DNA of 64,000 bases from Asticcacaulis tiandongensis (GTDB lineage: Bacteria > Pseudomonadota > Alphaproteobacteria > Caulobacterales > Caulobacteraceae). Below are positions 1 to 8,937 of the stretch, one piece after another. The translations under genes and the position numbers were made by a program. How positions within the stretch are numbered: the stretch's first letter is position 1; each line of letters opens with the position of its first letter. Location: positions 496,001 to 560,000 of the forward strand of contig NZ_SSBC01000010.1 in assembly GCF_006475605.1 (NCBI RefSeq), written 5' to 3'. The notes under the pieces are model-generated. The model did not search any database, was not told where the DNA came from, and worked only from the letters and a program-made list of their open reading frames with translations.

Positions 1-1
1 T

Positions 2-475
2 GTTATCGAAGGCGCGCACGAGGCCAATCCGCAGTTATTGCTGACGGAGGGCTTACTAGCGGGGCCTGAACCGTCACCGGTGGTGCGGGAAGACCTTGAA
101 GAAGCCTTTCGCATTGCGACGGCTATAGGGGCGCTAGACATCGGGCAGGCGGCTGTGGTGGCCGGCAAGATTACGCTGGCTGTTGAGGCACAGGAAGGCA
201 CAGATGCGATGCTTCGCCGCATTCCCGCCCTGCCTCAGCCTCTGATAGGGAATGCATATAACCGCAAAGGGGTGCTGGCCAAGGTCTGCAAGCCCATTCA
301 GGATCGGCGACTGGACATGCCGACGATTGGTGTGGCGACGGTCGAGGCCGCCTCTGAGGCCGGTTTATGTGGTATAGTTGGTCAGGCGGGCTCTATACTG
401 GTTGTCGATAAGGCGCGCACCTTTGCGCGTGCAGAAGAACTGGGGCTTTTCATCTATGGCCATATCGCCGGATAA
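2..475 (+). CDS. lpxI: UDP-2,3-diacylglucosamine pyrophosphatase LpxI (C-terminal part, start outside window)
   Basis: The frame is open from the first bases, so the true start lies upstream of the window. About 157 residues are visible. LpxI hydrolyses UDP-2,3-diacylglucosamine to lipid X and UMP in lipid A synthesis, replacing LpxH in many alphaproteobacteria. The visible part carries the family signature AVEAQEGTDAML and the downstream stretch KGVLAKVCKPIQDRRLDMPT, both typical of the LpxI C-terminal catalytic domain. The end overlaps the start of lpxB by about 20 bases. This pairs the enzyme that makes lipid X with the one that uses it and suggests translational coupling. Family recognition is by eye. 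Confidence 0.9.
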   Translation, partial: VIEGAHEANPQLLLTEGLLAGPEPSPVVREDLEEAFRIATAIGALDIGQAAVVAGKITLAVEAQEGTDAMLRRIPALPQPLIGNAYNRKGVLAKVCKPIQDRRLDMPTIGVATVEAASEAGLCGIVGQAGSILVVDKARTFARAEELGLFIYGHIAG

Positions 476-1649
476 ATCCACGGCTGACGCCGGGGTGCCC
501 AAAAAACTGATGATCATTGCGGCAGAGGCTTCTGGCGATGCGCTGGGGGCAGGGCTTATGCGGGCGCTGGTGGCGCAATCTGAAACGCCGCTGACCTTTT
601 GTGGCGTAGGCGGTCATCAGATGCGCGCGCTGGGGGTCGAAAGCCCTTTCGATATTGCCCAACTGTCCATTCTGGGCATGAGCGAGGGGCTTAAGGCCTA
701 CAAACGCGTCAAGGCGCGTGTCGCGGACACCGTGGCGCTGGCGCTGGCGGAAAAGCCCGATGCTGTGGTCCTGATCGACTCATGGGGATTCACACTGCGG
801 GTGGCCAAGGGCATTCGTGAGGTCATGCCGGACGTTCCCCTGATCAAATATGTTGGGCCGCAGGTGTGGGCGACGCGTCCCGGCCGTGCGAAGACATTGG
901 CGCAAAGCGTTGATTTGCTTCTGGCTTTACATAAGATGGATGCGCCCTATTTCGAGGCCGAAGGACTTGAGACGGTTGTCGTTGGCAATCCGGCGCTCAA
1001 TGTCGATTTTTCCCGTGCCGATCCTGAGGGCTTTCGCGACGCCCACGGGTTGAAGCCGGATACACCTCTGCTTCTGGTCCTGCCGGGCAGCCGTCCGGCG
1101 GAGATCAGACGCCTGATGCCGGTTTTCATCGAAACCCTGCAACATCTGTCGGCTGTCTATCCTGAACTTCGGTTTGTTATGCCGGTTGCCGATACAGTGC
1201 GTAAGCGGGTGCTTGAACAGGTTCAGGGACTTGATCTGCCCCTGATTATGACCGACACCGAAGCGGATAAACTCAGTGCCATGCAGGCAGCGGATGTGGC
1301 TCTGGCCTGTTCGGGAACCGTGAGTACGGAACTGGCGCTATCGGGTTGTCCGATGATTATCGCCTATAAGGTGGAATGGCTGACCTATTTTATTTTCAAG
1401 CGTTTTTCACCGCTTAAATATGTCACCCTGTTCAACATCGTGGCGGATAAGGACATCGCGCCGGAATTCATCCAGAAAGACTGCTCGGCCGATAATCTGG
1501 TGCAAGCTGTGAGCACAAGGCTGAATGACCCCAGTCTTAGGGCGCGTCAGACGGCGGAACAGTTTGCGGCACTTGATCTGATGGGGCGGGGACAAAAGCC
1601 GCCTGCGGAACTGGCGGCGGCGGCGGTCATAAAACACTTAAATCTATAA
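456..1649 (+). CDS. lpxB: Lipid-A-disaccharide synthase LpxB
   Basis: Condenses lipid X with UDP-2,3-diacylglucosamine to give the lipid A disaccharide 1-phosphate (GT19 family, peripheral inner-membrane enzyme). I chose the ATG at 456, giving 397 aa. The longer open frame from 378 lies entirely inside lpxI in another frame, while LpxB proteins normally begin shortly before the motif seen here as MIIAAEASGDALGAG. Other recognisable segments are the G-V-G-G-H-Q-M region, KYVGPQVWATRPGRAKTLA, LPGSRPAEIRRLMP and ACSGTVSTELALSGCPMIIAYK, which form the nucleotide-sugar binding C-terminal lobe. Length is normal for the family. Transcription probably stops at the hairpin just after the gene. Confidence 0.95.
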   Translation: MAISPDKSTADAGVPKKLMIIAAEASGDALGAGLMRALVAQSETPLTFCGVGGHQMRALGVESPFDIAQLSILGMSEGLKAYKRVKARVADTVALALAEKPDAVVLIDSWGFTLRVAKGIREVMPDVPLIKYVGPQVWATRPGRAKTLAQSVDLLLALHKMDAPYFEAEGLETVVVGNPALNVDFSRADPEGFRDAHGLKPDTPLLLVLPGSRPAEIRRLMPVFIETLQHLSAVYPELRFVMPVADTVRKRVLEQVQGLDLPLIMTDTEADKLSAMQAADVALACSGTVSTELALSGCPMIIAYKVEWLTYFIFKRFSPLKYVTLFNIVADKDIAPEFIQKDCSADNLVQAVSTRLNDPSLRARQTAEQFAALDLMGRGQKPPAELAAAAVIKHLNL

Positions 1650-1650
1650 A

Positions 1651-1683
1651 AAAACCGCCGCAGATAACTGCAGCGGTTTTTTT
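1651..1683. terminator. Bidirectional intrinsic terminator between lpxB and gltA
   Basis: The arms AACCGCCGCAG and CTGCAGCGGTT form an 11-bp stem with one mismatch and a four-base loop. The stem is preceded by an A-run and followed by a T-run. It lies between the convergent stops of lpxB and gltA, so it can serve both strands. Confidence 0.8.
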
Positions 1684-1690
1684 GTTCGAC

Positions 1691-2983
1691 TTAACCGCGT
1701 TGTGACAGCGGTACAAAGTCACGTGCCGCAGAACCGGTATAGATCTGGCGCGGACGACCGATCTTTTGCGATGGGTCTTCGATCATTTCTTTCCACTGAG
1801 CGATCCAGCCCACGGTGCGCGCCAGAGCGAATAGCACGGTGAACATGGTGGTCGGGAAGCCCATGGCCGACAGGGTGATGCCGGAATAGAAGTCGATGTT
1901 CGGGTACAGCTTGCGCGAAACGAAGAAGTCATCGTTCAGGGCGATACGTTCCAGTTCACGGGCAACCTGAAGCAGCGGGTCATTTGGATCACCCACAGCC
2001 GTCAGAACCTCGTGACAGGTCGATTGCATAACCTTGGCGCGTGGGTCGTAGTTCTTATAGACACGGTGACCAAAGCCCATCAGCTTGTACTTGCGGTCTT
2101 TGACGCCCGCAATGAACTCAGGGATACGCTCAGGCGTGCCGATTTCCTTGAGCATGTTCAGGGCTTCTTCATTGGCCCCGCCATGGCTTGGGCCCCAGAG
2201 GCAGGCAATGCCCGCCGCGATACAGGCAAACGGGTTGGCACCTGATGAACCGGCCAGACGCACGGTTGAGGTCGAGGCATTCTGTTCGTGGTCGGCGTGC
2301 AGGATGAAAATACGATCCATAGCCTTGGTCAGAACCGGATTCGGCACATATTCCTCGGCCGGAACGGCAAAGCACATGCGCAGGAAGTTTTCCGAATAGC
2401 TGAGGTCGTTCTTTGGATAAACGAAGGGCTGGCCGACTGAATATTTGAAGGCGCGCGCGGCAATGGTTGGCATTTTCGCAATCAGGCGATGGGCCGAAAT
2501 TTCACGCTGCTTGGCGTCCTGAATATCAAGGCTATCATGATAGAAGGCCGACAGAGCACCGACCGCACCGGTCATGATGGCCATCGGGTGCGCATCGCGA
2601 CGGAAGCCTTCGAAGAAACGGTCAAACTGCGCATGCAGCATGGTGTGGCGGGTTATGGTGTTTTCAAACTGCTCATAGGCGGCGGCGTTCGGCAGTTCAC
2701 CATGCAGCAGCAGATAGCAGGTTTCCAGGAAGTTTGACTTCTCAGCCAGCTGATCGATCGGATAACCGCGATGCAGCAGAACGCCCTCATCACCATCGAT
2801 AAAGGTGATCTTGGATTCGCACGATGCCGTGGAGGTGAAGCCCGGATCGTAGGTGAACACATCGCCTGCGCCATAGAGTTTGCGGATGTCGACGACATCC
2901 GGACCGAGCGTTCCTTTCAGAACGGGCAAATCTATGACCTGTTCACCGATGGTAATCTTGGCCGGATTGGAACCTTGGGTCAT
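1691..2983 (-). CDS. gltA: Citrate synthase (type I/hexameric bacterial form)
   Basis: Condenses oxaloacetate and acetyl-CoA to citrate, the entry step of the TCA cycle. The 430-aa protein has the expected length. The catalytic triad is visible as His267 in GPSHGGANE, His306 in GFGHRVYK and Asp364 in NIDFYSG, spaced as in the E. coli enzyme. The segment [19 protein letters not shown] and the C-terminal GRPRQIYTG are also typical. A Shine-Dalgarno-like AAGGTGAG precedes the ATG. It lies about 70 bp downstream of gltX on the same strand, so partial co-transcription is possible. The gap may also hold a gltA promoter, but I could not assign one. Confidence 0.96.
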   Translation of the reverse strand: MTQGSNPAKITIGEQVIDLPVLKGTLGPDVVDIRKLYGAGDVFTYDPGFTSTASCESKITFIDGDEGVLLHRGYPIDQLAEKSNFLETCYLLLHGELPNAAAYEQFENTITRHTMLHAQFDRFFEGFRRDAHPMAIMTGAVGALSAFYHDSLDIQDAKQREISAHRLIAKMPTIAARAFKYSVGQPFVYPKNDLSYSENFLRMCFAVPAEEYVPNPVLTKAMDRIFILHADHEQNASTSTVRLAGSSGANPFACIAAGIACLWGPSHGGANEEALNMLKEIGTPERIPEFIAGVKDRKYKLMGFGHRVYKNYDPRAKVMQSTCHEVLTAVGDPNDPLLQVARELERIALNDDFFVSRKLYPNIDFYSGITLSAMGFPTTMFTVLFALARTVGWIAQWKEMIEDPSQKIGRPRQIYTGSAARDFVPLSQRG

Positions 2984-3052
2984 TTTTGGCTCACCTTCGT
3001 GTTAGTGTGCAATGCAACTATTTTCGCTGCGCCTGCTATATAAACTGCAATT

Positions 3053-4471
3053 CTAAATGAAAAGGGCCTGCTTGAAACGGGCGTCACTTTCTGTGGCACC
3101 CAAAGCCGCAAGTGTGCGTGAAATATCTGGTGCGGGCTGTCCGCCAGAGAGGATTCCACGCAAGACAGGGCCTATTTTTCCGAAGCTAATACCTTCATTT
3201 TCAACGAAATTCTTTAATTCGGCATCAAGAGTTTCCGCACTCCATTTTGTCAGACATAACAACTTTTCGTGAAGGCGTGAAAGTCGTTCTAAATTCTCTT
3301 CCGTCAGCAGCTTCTGCGTCTTTTCATCAAGGGTAAAAGGCGGTTTCACCAGTGCAAATGCTGTTGCATCGGCCAGAAGCGGAATCGTCTGGGCGCGTTC
3401 AACCACCTGAGGGATGGCCAGACGCAGGCGTTCGGTTACCGTTTCGCGCTGTGATTCATCGATCCCGCGCCGCAAAAGCTCAGTCCAGACAAGCTCCACC
3501 AGACGATCCGTATCACATTCCCTGATCCAGTGCGCATTGACATGGCCAAGCTTGGCGAAATCAAGACGGGCTGGGGCCTTGTTGATATCGGTAATGTCAA
3601 ACCATTCAACCGCCTGCGCATCAGTGAAGATTTCATCATCGCCGTGCGACCAGCCCAGACGTGCCAGATAGTTGCGCATGGCTTCGGGCAGGTAACCCAG
3701 AGCTTCGTAATCACCGACCGCCTGAGCACCGTGGCGCTTGGATAGTTTGGCCCCATCCGGCCCGTGGATTAGTGGAATATGGGCAAAGGTCGGCACATCC
3801 CAGCCTGCGGCCTGATAGATCAGGGTCTGGCGGGCGGCGTTATTCAGGTGATCATCGCCGCGAATGATATGAGTAATGCCCATATCATGGTCATCAACCA
3901 CGACCGCCAGATTATAGGTCGGCGTCCCATCCGACCGCAGAAGTATAAGGTCATCCATATCTTTGGTGTTGAAGGTGACCCGACCCTGTACGGCATCTTC
4001 GATAATCAGAGGCGCATCCAGCGGGCCTTTGAAACGGATGACATGAGGCTGCATGAGTTCGTCCGCCGTCGGTGTGCGGTCGCGCCATGTCGAGCGCAGG
4101 GCATGACCATTGGCGCGTGCCTCTTCGCGGGCAACTTCGGTTTCTTCTGGCGTCATAAAGCAGGCATAGGCATGACCGGAGGCGTAGAGGACCTGCACAA
4201 CCTCTTTGTGACGGGATTCACGGGTGCTCTGATAGACAACCGGTTCATCGCTGGTCAGGCCAAGCCACTCAAGGCCTTTGAAGATGGCGTCCACGGCTTC
4301 GGGTGTTGAGCGCTCACGGTCTGTATCTTCGATGCGGATCAGAAACCGGCCGCCCGTGGCCTGAGCATAGAGACGGTTAAACAGCGCCGTACGGGCACCG
4401 CCAATATGCAGATAACCGGTGGGCGAAGGGGCGAAGCGCGTAACTACGGGTTGCGAGGGTGCAGAAGCCAT
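3053..4471 (-). CDS. gltX: Glutamate--tRNA ligase
   Basis: Charges tRNA-Glu with glutamate; class I synthetase, cytoplasmic. The 472-aa protein shows the HIGH-type motif in PSPTGYLHIGGARTALFN near the N-terminus and the KMSKS-type motif as KLSKRHGA around residue 245. The cysteine cluster of the E. coli zinc-binding insert is not visible: the region around YACFMTPEETE has a single Cys, as in zinc-free GluRS proteins. Alphaproteobacteria often carry two gltX paralogues with different tRNA preference, and I cannot tell from one copy whether this one also charges tRNA-Gln. It is divergent from comEC, with a very short intergenic region. Confidence 0.95.
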   Translation of the reverse strand: MASAPSQPVVTRFAPSPTGYLHIGGARTALFNRLYAQATGGRFLIRIEDTDRERSTPEAVDAIFKGLEWLGLTSDEPVVYQSTRESRHKEVVQVLYASGHAYACFMTPEETEVAREEARANGHALRSTWRDRTPTADELMQPHVIRFKGPLDAPLIIEDAVQGRVTFNTKDMDDLILLRSDGTPTYNLAVVVDDHDMGITHIIRGDDHLNNAARQTLIYQAAGWDVPTFAHIPLIHGPDGAKLSKRHGAQAVGDYEALGYLPEAMRNYLARLGWSHGDDEIFTDAQAVEWFDITDINKAPARLDFAKLGHVNAHWIRECDTDRLVELVWTELLRRGIDESQRETVTERLRLAIPQVVERAQTIPLLADATAFALVKPPFTLDEKTQKLLTEENLERLSRLHEKLLCLTKWSAETLDAELKNFVENEGISFGKIGPVLRGILSGGQPAPDISRTLAALGATESDARFKQALFI

Positions 4472-4555
4472 GATGATAATGGAACTCTAAGGGATATGAA
4501 TGGCGTTCTTATACGCTTCTTGGGGCCACAGAACAGTCTTTTAGGGGGAGACGGG

Positions 4556-6709
4556 GTGAAATCAGCATTTTTTTCGCGTTTCGCTGTTTTGCAGGCAGCC
4601 ATTGGTAAGGCTTGCGAGGCCCAGTCGGGACGATTGATGCTGTGGGTGCCTGTGGCTTTGGGGGGCGGCTGCGCGGTTTATCTCAGTCTGCCGTTTGAGC
4701 CTTTGTGGGTGGTGATCGGCCTGTTGACGGTTTTAAGTGGGGCAGGCGTGTGGCTCAGTCGGCGGGGTGACCGTCAAGGGGGGCTTGTTACCTTAAGCTG
4801 GCTGGTGCTGGTCTTTGTATTGGGCATGGCCTTGTGTAAGGCCCGCACCGAGAGCGTGGCGGCCCCGGTTCTGAGCGGAGAAGAGACTCAGTTTTTTATA
4901 GATGCCGTTGTTCTGGATATAACCGGTCAGGATAGCGTCAGCCCGCGCATTGTCGTTGCCCCATTGAGAGTGTCGGGTCTATCGCCGGAGAATACGCCGA
5001 TCCGCTTGCGGCTGGGATTACGCAATACCGAACCAGCGCTGATGCCGGGACAGCGCATAAGGGCCTTTGCCATTGTGCATCCCCCCGCAGGGCCTTCCAT
5101 GCCCGGCGGGTATGACTTTGCGCGTTCAGCCTGGTTTGATGCCTTTGGTGGTGTGGGATTTATACCCGGAAGTATTACTATTTCAGAGGCCCCTGAGGTG
5201 TCCGGCAGGCTTGCGCGCCAGATGGCGTTGAACGGGTTTCGCTGGCGTCTGACGCAGACGATTGTTGACAGGCTAGAGGGGCAGTGGGGGCAGGGAACGC
5301 GTATGGGCGGCTTTGCCGCGGCGCTGGTGACCGGACATCAGGCGTTTCTTGAACCCGATCTGGTGGCGGATATGCGTGATTCGGGGCTGGCGCACATATT
5401 GTCTATTTCCGGCCTGCATATGGCGATTGTCGGAGGGTTTTCATTTTTTCTGGCGCGCGCGATAATGGCGTTAATTCCGGCTATAGCCTTAAATTATCCG
5501 GTCAAAAAGCTGGCGGCATGTTTCGGGATCGTAACCGTATGTCTGTATCTGGCAATTTCCGGCGCACCGGCACCGGCCATACGTGCCGCCATAGTGGCCA
5601 TTGTGGCCTTCGGGGCCATATTGATTGACCGTCGGGCCTTAAGCTTAAGGGCGCTGGCGCTGGCGGCCATTATCGTTCTGATGATCACGCCGGAAGCGGT
5701 GTTTGAGGTCGGGTTTCAGATGTCGTTTTGCGCGACCGCAGCTTTGCTGGCGCTGGCGGAAACGATCAGGCCAATGCCTAAGGAACTGAGTGTTCCTGTG
5801 TGGGTCAAGTTATGGCAAGGCGGCTGGCGCTGGGTCAGGCTGACGGTTGCGGCCAGTACGGTGGCCGGTCTGGCGACCGCACCGTTCGGAATATTCTATT
5901 TTAACCGCGCACAGCTTTATAGCCTGCCGGCCAATATGCTTGAGGCACCGGTAACGGCGCTGATTGTCATGCCCGCGCTGGCCATCGGTACGGCCTTAAG
6001 CGGCACATCTCTTGGCGCACCTTTTCTATACGTGTCCGGTGCAGGATTATATGTGGTTGACCGGATTTCAACGGGCATTGCCGGATTGCCCGGGGCCGTG
6101 GCAAATGTGGCAAGCCCGCCGGATATAGCGATACTGTTGTCCTTCGCGGGTATTATCTGGTTGTGTCTGATAAGGGGCAAGGCGCGTTGGGCCGGACTGT
6201 TGGCCGCCTGTGCCGTGTTATATTGGCCAAGAGTGACACCACCCGACATATGGCTCGATCCGCAAGGGGCCAATGCCGCTATACACACAGAGGCGGGTGC
6301 CTACGCACTGCGCCCGAAGGTGCAACAGTTCGGCTACGAAAAATGGGTTCAGCATTATCATCTGAAAAACGGCGATGCGCAGTTAGGTGAACACTATGCC
6401 TGTAAGCGCCATGTTTGTGTACCCACAGAAAAGGCCGCCTTTCCGGTGGGTTTTGCCTTTGGCAATCAGCCGCCAGATATTCAGCGGCTTGAGGCCCTGT
6501 GCCGCAAAAGTGACCTTGTGATCATACGTAGCCACATAGAGGCATGGCCCGGCGCCTGTGCTAAGGTGAACCGCATTACCCGCAGTGACTTCAAGCGACT
6601 GGGGGCTATGGAACTAAGGCGTACAAAGGGGCAATGGCAGATAAGGGCCTCTGAACCGCAAAGAGGGCAGAGGCCGTGGACGCGTAAGCTTAATGATAGC
6701 GGCGCATAA
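4556..6709 (+). CDS. comEC: ComEC/Rec2-family DNA-uptake channel protein
   Basis: Polytopic inner-membrane protein of the family that carries single-stranded DNA into the cytoplasm during natural transformation. I chose the GTG at 4556 (717 aa) because AGGGGGAGA sits just upstream; an in-frame ATG at 4496 with a weaker AAGGG is possible. An N-terminal DUF4131-like region with several hydrophobic segments is followed by the competence domain with [15 protein letters not shown], then a C-terminal soluble part. The metallo-beta-lactamase motif HxHxDH of Bacillus ComEC is absent from that tail, which instead holds several Cys residues ([11 protein letters not shown] and others). The 3' end overlaps convergent lexA by 20 bp. 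Confidence 0.85.
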   Translation: MKSAFFSRFAVLQAAIGKACEAQSGRLMLWVPVALGGGCAVYLSLPFEPLWVVIGLLTVLSGAGVWLSRRGDRQGGLVTLSWLVLVFVLGMALCKARTESVAAPVLSGEETQFFIDAVVLDITGQDSVSPRIVVAPLRVSGLSPENTPIRLRLGLRNTEPALMPGQRIRAFAIVHPPAGPSMPGGYDFARSAWFDAFGGVGFIPGSITISEAPEVSGRLARQMALNGFRWRLTQTIVDRLEGQWGQGTRMGGFAAALVTGHQAFLEPDLVADMRDSGLAHILSISGLHMAIVGGFSFFLARAIMALIPAIALNYPVKKLAACFGIVTVCLYLAISGAPAPAIRAAIVAIVAFGAILIDRRALSLRALALAAIIVLMITPEAVFEVGFQMSFCATAALLALAETIRPMPKELSVPVWVKLWQGGWRWVRLTVAASTVAGLATAPFGIFYFNRAQLYSLPANMLEAPVTALIVMPALAIGTALSGTSLGAPFLYVSGAGLYVVDRISTGIAGLPGAVANVASPPDIAILLSFAGIIWLCLIRGKARWAGLLAACAVLYWPRVTPPDIWLDPQGANAAIHTEAGAYALRPKVQQFGYEKWVQHYHLKNGDAQLGEHYACKRHVCVPTEKAAFPVGFAFGNQPPDIQRLEALCRKSDLVIIRSHIEAWPGACAKVNRITRSDFKRLGAMELRRTKGQWQIRASEPQRGQRPWTRKLNDSGA

Positions 6710-7388
6710 GGCCAACCAGTTTACCCTGAATGGCTACTTCACCGTCATTATAGATGCGCGTCTTGTGGGCCGGATTGGCGGCTTCGAGGGCAATGGACGC
6801 CCCCTTCTTGCGCAGGCGCTTGAGGGTAGCGGTTTCACCTTCGACCAGAGCGACAACGATTTCGCCGGATTGTGCCGTATCGCTCTTTTTGATGATGACA
6901 TAATCGCCATCAAGAATACCGGCATTGATCATCGAATCGCCTTCGATTTCGAGCAGATAATGTTCACCGGCACCGACAAACATGTCCGGCACGCGGATAC
7001 GATCGCGTTCCTGGCCAATGGCTTCTATCGGTACACCGGCGGCGATCTTACCGAGAAGCGGTAACTCACGTCCATCTTCTACAGCCGGTTGTGCTAAAGG
7101 AGTCGGTTTTGAGCCTTCGACGACCTGAGGGACAAAGGCCTGACGTCCCCGCGGAGGCGCAGCGGTTGTGGCCTGATCGGGCAGTTTAATGACTTCGAGG
7201 GCACGTGCCCGATGCGCCAGACGCCTGATGAAGCCGCGTTCTTCAAGGGCTGTAATGAGGCGGTGAATGCCTGACTTGGAGGCGAGATCCAGTGCTTCCT
7301 TCATCTCATCAAATGAGGGAGAAACGCCCGTCTCTTTGATGCGCTCATGAATGAACATCAAAAGTTCGCGTTGTTTGGTCGTCAGCAT
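6690..7388 (-). CDS. lexA: LexA repressor, SOS regulator and self-cleaving protease
   Basis: Represses the DNA-damage regulon and is inactivated by RecA-stimulated autocleavage. I start at the ATG at 7388 (232 aa, beginning [10 protein letters not shown]), which has AAGGGG upstream, rather than at a longer frame reaching 7436. Residues 1-65 form the winged helix. The cleavage site is Ala117-Gly118 in KIAAGVP, and the catalytic dyad is Ser152 (EGDSM) with Lys190 (ETATLKRL). Two LexA boxes lie 54-94 bp upstream, so autoregulation is expected. It follows trpC on the same strand and converges with comEC. In the Caulobacter relatives I remember, moaC and moeA lie between trpC and lexA; they are not here. 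Confidence 0.97.
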   Translation of the reverse strand: MLTTKQRELLMFIHERIKETGVSPSFDEMKEALDLASKSGIHRLITALEERGFIRRLAHRARALEVIKLPDQATTAAPPRGRQAFVPQVVEGSKPTPLAQPAVEDGRELPLLGKIAAGVPIEAIGQERDRIRVPDMFVGAGEHYLLEIEGDSMINAGILDGDYVIIKKSDTAQSGEIVVALVEGETATLKRLRKKGASIALEAANPAHKTRIYNDGEVAIQGKLVGLMRRYH

Positions 7389-7441
7389 GTCACACCCCTT
7401 AACGGATTCATCCACCTGCGCCATAATGGCGCTCAAAAAGT

Positions 7442-7456
7442 GAACAAGTCATGAAC
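7442..7456. promoter_or_regulatory. LexA (SOS) box 1 upstream of lexA
   Basis: GAAC-N7-GAAC (GAACAAGTCATGAAC) is an exact match to the alphaproteobacterial LexA direct repeat GTTC-N7-GTTC read on the minus strand. It lies 54 bp upstream of the chosen lexA start, as expected for an autoregulated promoter. Confidence 0.85.
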
Positions 7457-7467
7457 CTGTGTTGCGT

Positions 7468-7482
7468 GTTCTGCATGTGTTC
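7468..7482. promoter_or_regulatory. LexA (SOS) box 2, opposite orientation, between trpC and lexA
   Basis: GTTC-N7-GTTC (GTTCTGCATGTGTTC) is a second exact match, in opposite orientation to box 1, with an 11-bp gap between the two boxes. It lies just after the trpC stop. Two boxes suggest tighter or cooperative autoregulation of lexA. Confidence 0.85.
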
Positions 7483-7492
7483 ACAGGTGTTG

Positions 7493-8287
7493 TCAAGCAA
7501 GTGACAGAATCTTTTTAGCGGCTTCTGTGACGTCTGCCTGACGCATCAGGCTTTCACCCACTAGCATGGAAGTGGCACCGGTCGCCTCAAGACGTCTGAC
7601 GTCATCGACGGTGAAGATGCCGCTTTCGGCGACCAGAATATGCTCTGGCCCGACCATTGATGAGAGTGTTTCCGTTGTGGATAGGCTGACATCAAATGTT
7701 TTGAGGTTACGGTTATTTATACCGATAAGCTTTGATTCCAGTTTAAGGGCGCGTTCCATTTCTTCAGCGTCGTGCACTTCAACCAGAGCATCCATGCCAA
7801 GGGCATGGGCTTCGGCAATCAGATCGGCCGCAAGGGCGTCGTCAATCATGGCCATGATGACCAAAATGGCGTCAGCCCCCAGGGCGCGCGATTCCCTTAC
7901 CTGCCATGAATCAACCAGAAACTCCTTGCGGATACAGGGCAGGGCGACTGCCTGACGGGCGGCCTGAAAATGCGATTCGTGGCCCTGAAAAGAGGGGGAG
8001 TCCGTCAGAATAGACAGGCAACTGGCACCGCCTTCCTCATAGGCACGGGCCAGTTTGGGCGGATCAAAGTCCTCGCGAATCAGCCCTTTTGAAGGGCTGG
8101 CTTTCTTGATTTCAGCAATCAGAGACAGGCTTCCGGGCCGTTTATTACGGACAAGGGCGTCCATGAATCCCCTTGGCGCACCCGCCTGAGCGATATTGGC
8201 GGCCAGTTCACCGTCAGAGACGCGTGCCTTGCGATCGGCAACCTCCTCACGTTTGTAGGCGGCAATTTGGGCGAGAATGTCGGTCAT
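7493..8287 (-). CDS. trpC: Indole-3-glycerol phosphate synthase
   Basis: Converts CdRP to indole-3-glycerol phosphate in tryptophan synthesis; a TIM-barrel enzyme. I start at the ATG at 8287 (264 aa, [16 protein letters not shown]), preceded by AGGAAC, rather than at the longer frame from 8347. Family motifs are [27 protein letters not shown] and LVAESGI, covering the phosphate-binding and catalytic Lys/Glu positions. Neither trpG nor trpD is adjacent; the upstream neighbour is a divergent lipoprotein gene. Its stop is followed directly by the lexA control region, so read-through of trpC transcripts into lexA is possible. Confidence 0.95.
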   Translation of the reverse strand: MTDILAQIAAYKREEVADRKARVSDGELAANIAQAGAPRGFMDALVRNKRPGSLSLIAEIKKASPSKGLIREDFDPPKLARAYEEGGASCLSILTDSPSFQGHESHFQAARQAVALPCIRKEFLVDSWQVRESRALGADAILVIMAMIDDALAADLIAEAHALGMDALVEVHDAEEMERALKLESKLIGINNRNLKTFDVSLSTTETLSSMVGPEHILVAESGIFTVDDVRRLEATGATSMLVGESLMRQADVTEAAKKILSLA

Positions 8288-8453
8288 AATCCGGTTCCTG
8301 AAAGCAAACGCATAATTGTGATGGTTTTCTATAGGCGGTAGCGGCAAAACGCTACTGCTTTCATGCGTTGGGAACTCATCAAAGCCCTATCGACATTTTA
8401 TGCGAGCGATACCTATTACTATCGCGCATGTTTAATATTGGGATGGTGCGGTT

Positions 8454-8900
8454 ATGAAATCGGTTCTGTTTGCCATATCTTGTGCGGGTTTTTTAGCCCT
8501 TGGGGCCTGTGCTACCGATGGAAGTGCATCATCAACCGAACCCCCTACCGCCAATATTAAAGGGACATACTGGAAACTGGTTGAACTAAACGGACAGCCG
8601 GTTAAGGCGCTGGAGCGCGAGCCTCACCTTATTTTGAAGGCTGAAGGTAATCGTGTGTCAGGCTTCGGTGGTTGCAACGGTTTCAGCGGCGGTTATGAGC
8701 TTAATGAAGAGACATTGCGTGTCCGGTTTGTTGGTGTAGCGTCAACCCTTATGGCTTGCGCCGAGGGGATGGAGGTTGAGCAGGGCCTGCATGAAGCGCT
8801 GCGGACGGCGGACAATTATTCCTTAAATGGCAACAACCTGTCACTCAATAAGGCGCGCATGACCCCGCTGGCGCGTTTCGAAGCGGTTTATCTGAAGTAA
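8454..8900 (+). CDS. META-domain (HslJ-like) lipoprotein
   Basis: The 148-aa protein has a lipoprotein signal peptide ending in ALGAC (acylated Cys near residue 19) and a single META domain. The domain runs from TYWKLVELNGQPV through SGFGGCNGFSGGYEL to the SLNGNNLSL strand, resembling E. coli HslJ. META proteins are periplasmic or membrane-anchored beta-proteins linked to heat and novobiocin tolerance in E. coli, with no known reaction. The ATG lacks a clear ribosome binding site. A short inverted repeat (GCGATA...TATCGC, 8406-8425) lies upstream in the region shared with divergent trpC. A perfect terminator follows the gene. Confidence 0.85.
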   Translation: MKSVLFAISCAGFLALGACATDGSASSTEPPTANIKGTYWKLVELNGQPVKALEREPHLILKAEGNRVSGFGGCNGFSGGYELNEETLRVRFVGVASTLMACAEGMEVEQGLHEALRTADNYSLNGNNLSLNKARMTPLARFEAVYLK

Positions 8901-8901
8901 C

Positions 8902-8931
8902 AAAAACCCCGCCGTTTCCGGCGGGGTTTTT
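8902..8931. terminator. Strong bidirectional terminator between META lipoprotein and TonB receptor
   Basis: A perfect 13-bp stem (AAAAACCCCGCCG with its complement) around a TTTC loop, with A-run and T-run ends. It lies between the convergent stops of the META lipoprotein and the TonB receptor, so it acts on both strands. Confidence 0.92.
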
Positions 8932-8937
8932 CATCAA

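Noticed and set aside
8363-8560. Open frame overlapping the start of the META lipoprotein
   Set aside because: It is out of frame with the lipoprotein signal peptide and has no family features.
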